A stretch of DNA of 34,307 nucleotides from Mesorhizobium hawassense (lineage in GTDB: Bacteria; Pseudomonadota; Alphaproteobacteria; Rhizobiales; Rhizobiaceae), in assembly GCF_003289945.1 (NCBI RefSeq), contig NZ_QMBP01000034.1, forward strand, positions 1 to 34,307. The letters are read 5' to 3'. Every line of letters begins with the position of its first letter. Position 1 is the stretch's first letter. Below, in pieces: positions 33,755-34,307 of the stretch. Below the pieces are notes generated by a model. The model was given only the letters and a program-made list of their open reading frames with translations. It was not told where the DNA came from and did not search any database. Both the position numbers and the translations under genes were made by a program.

Positions 33755-34141
33755 TCACGCCGGGTCATGACAGACCGCCTCGACATTGTTGCCGTCGGGA
33801 TCGAAGACGAAGGCGCCGTAGTAGTTCGGGTGGTAGTGCGGCCGCAGGCCCGGCCCGCCATTGTCCTTGCCGCCGGCGGCGAGCGCCGCGGCATGGAAAG
33901 CATCGACCTCGGCGCGGCTGCGCGCGGTGAAGGCGATATGCTGGTGATCCCTCGGCTTCTCCCTGCCCGCGCTCACCCAGAACACCGGCCGGTCGCGGCC
34001 ATAACCGCCAACCTTAGCGCCGCCCGTATATTCCTCCGGAACCATGTAGAGCAGCGAAGCCCCCAGCGGCGCCATCGCCTGGTCGTAGAAGGCTTTTGAG
34101 GCGTCGAAATCGGAAACGCTGATGCCGAGATGGTCGATCAT
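33755..34141 (-). CDS. VOC-family (glyoxalase-like) protein
   Basis: A 128-residue protein of the vicinal oxygen chelate superfamily, probably a metal-dependent enzyme acting as a dimer or as two beta-alpha-beta-beta-beta modules. Likely metal ligands: His4 in MIDHLGISVSDF, a His in HQHIAFTA, and Glu near the C-terminus in DPDGNNVEAVCHD. The first module starts SKAFYDQAMAPLG, a typical VOC helix. The ATG at 34141 overlaps the stop of the upstream DUF559-like reading frame (ATGA). Substrate not inferable; small stand-alone VOC proteins of this type are common in rhizobia. Confidence 0.87.
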   Translation of the reverse strand: MIDHLGISVSDFDASKAFYDQAMAPLGASLLYMVPEEYTGGAKVGGYGRDRPVFWVSAGREKPRDHQHIAFTARSRAEVDAFHAAALAAGGKDNGGPGLRPHYHPNYYGAFVFDPDGNNVEAVCHDPA

Positions 34142-34307
34142 GGGACGAGTTCCTCCATTGGTGGCGCGGCTTCGGCTAAGCCGGCCACGATGACGATGTG
34201 CTGGCAGACATTGTCGATATCGCGGATCAAGTCGTCGTTCCAGAAGTGCTGCAGACGGCTCCTGACAGTCGAGGTCAGCGCCCTACGGCGCCCCCCTCTG
34301 TCCTGCC
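34138..34307 (-). CDS. 3' end of a DUF559-like gene, partial or degraded
   Basis: The frame is open from the window edge to a TGA at 34138-34140. The readable tail is SRLQHFWNDDLIRDIDNVCQ, then HIVIVAGLAEAAPPMEELVP. The RLxxFWNDDLIRDIDNV segment matches the end of DUF559 (restriction-endonuclease-like) domains, which typically read LRFWNNDV. The DNA just before it, beyond about 34265, is G-run rich and looks like a rhizobial repeat, so the gene may already be interrupted there. The remainder lies outside the window. Confidence 0.45.
   Translation of the reverse strand, partial: QDRGGRRRALTSTVRSRLQHFWNDDLIRDIDNVCQHIVIVAGLAEAAPPMEELVP

Noticed and set aside
1..34307. CRISPR array, tRNA, rRNA, transposase or prophage genes
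   Set aside because: Looked for on both strands. The only regular repeats are the heptamer array, the MAPANT codons and intergenic palindromes, none with CRISPR spacing.

Overview
The window looks like a stretch of a Mesorhizobium-type chromosome (Alphaproteobacteria, Rhizobiales). It is GC-rich with strongly G/C-biased third codon positions. It carries a small secreted protein resembling the Mesorhizobium DUF680 family, and intergenic palindromes of the kind scattered through rhizobial genomes (15939-15987, 27741-27832). No rRNA, tRNA, CRISPR array, transposase or integrase was recognised. The genus call is inference from these traits.

Layout. 1-5024: a LysM/Ig-like envelope protein (minus) diverges from a LOG-family nucleotide hydrolase. 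Next come a heptanucleotide tandem array, a LysR regulator divergent from a muconolactone-isomerase-like gene, a small membrane protein and a ProC-like reductase. 5052-12960: a three-gene minus-strand operon of an RND efflux pump (adaptor, permease, permease), joined by two 4-base start/stop overlaps and lacking an outer-membrane channel gene. 13003-16400: promoter-side DNA, a 27-residue membrane mini-protein, the tail of a decayed short-chain dehydrogenase, a DoxX protein, then a Tat-exported metallo-beta-lactamase-fold hydrolase with a TPR protein downstream, and the DUF680-like protein. 16674-23315: a membrane-bound CHASE-PAS-GGDEF-EAL cyclic-di-GMP enzyme, followed 21 bases later by a 1321-residue protein that strings together a GT2 glycosyltransferase, a methyltransferase, a second glycosyltransferase-like domain, a sulfotransferase-like domain and a coiled coil.

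23316-26501 stands apart. It is an AT-richer block with different codon use, holding one 1005-residue NACHT-family STAND NTPase with an unrecognised helical N-terminus and a long unrecognised C-terminus. It looks like a single-gene cargo inserted between housekeeping genes. It is the best candidate here for an undescribed system, probably an NLR-like anti-phage or abortive-infection protein.

26747-34307 returns to ordinary chromosome: a CorA/ZntB transporter, then a long minus-strand series of a DUF559-like gene tail, a VOC protein, two tandem GFA proteins, proline iminopeptidase, citramalate synthase, a hypothetical protein, RarD and a glutathione S-transferase. Many of these are joined by ATGA overlaps, suggesting one or more operons.
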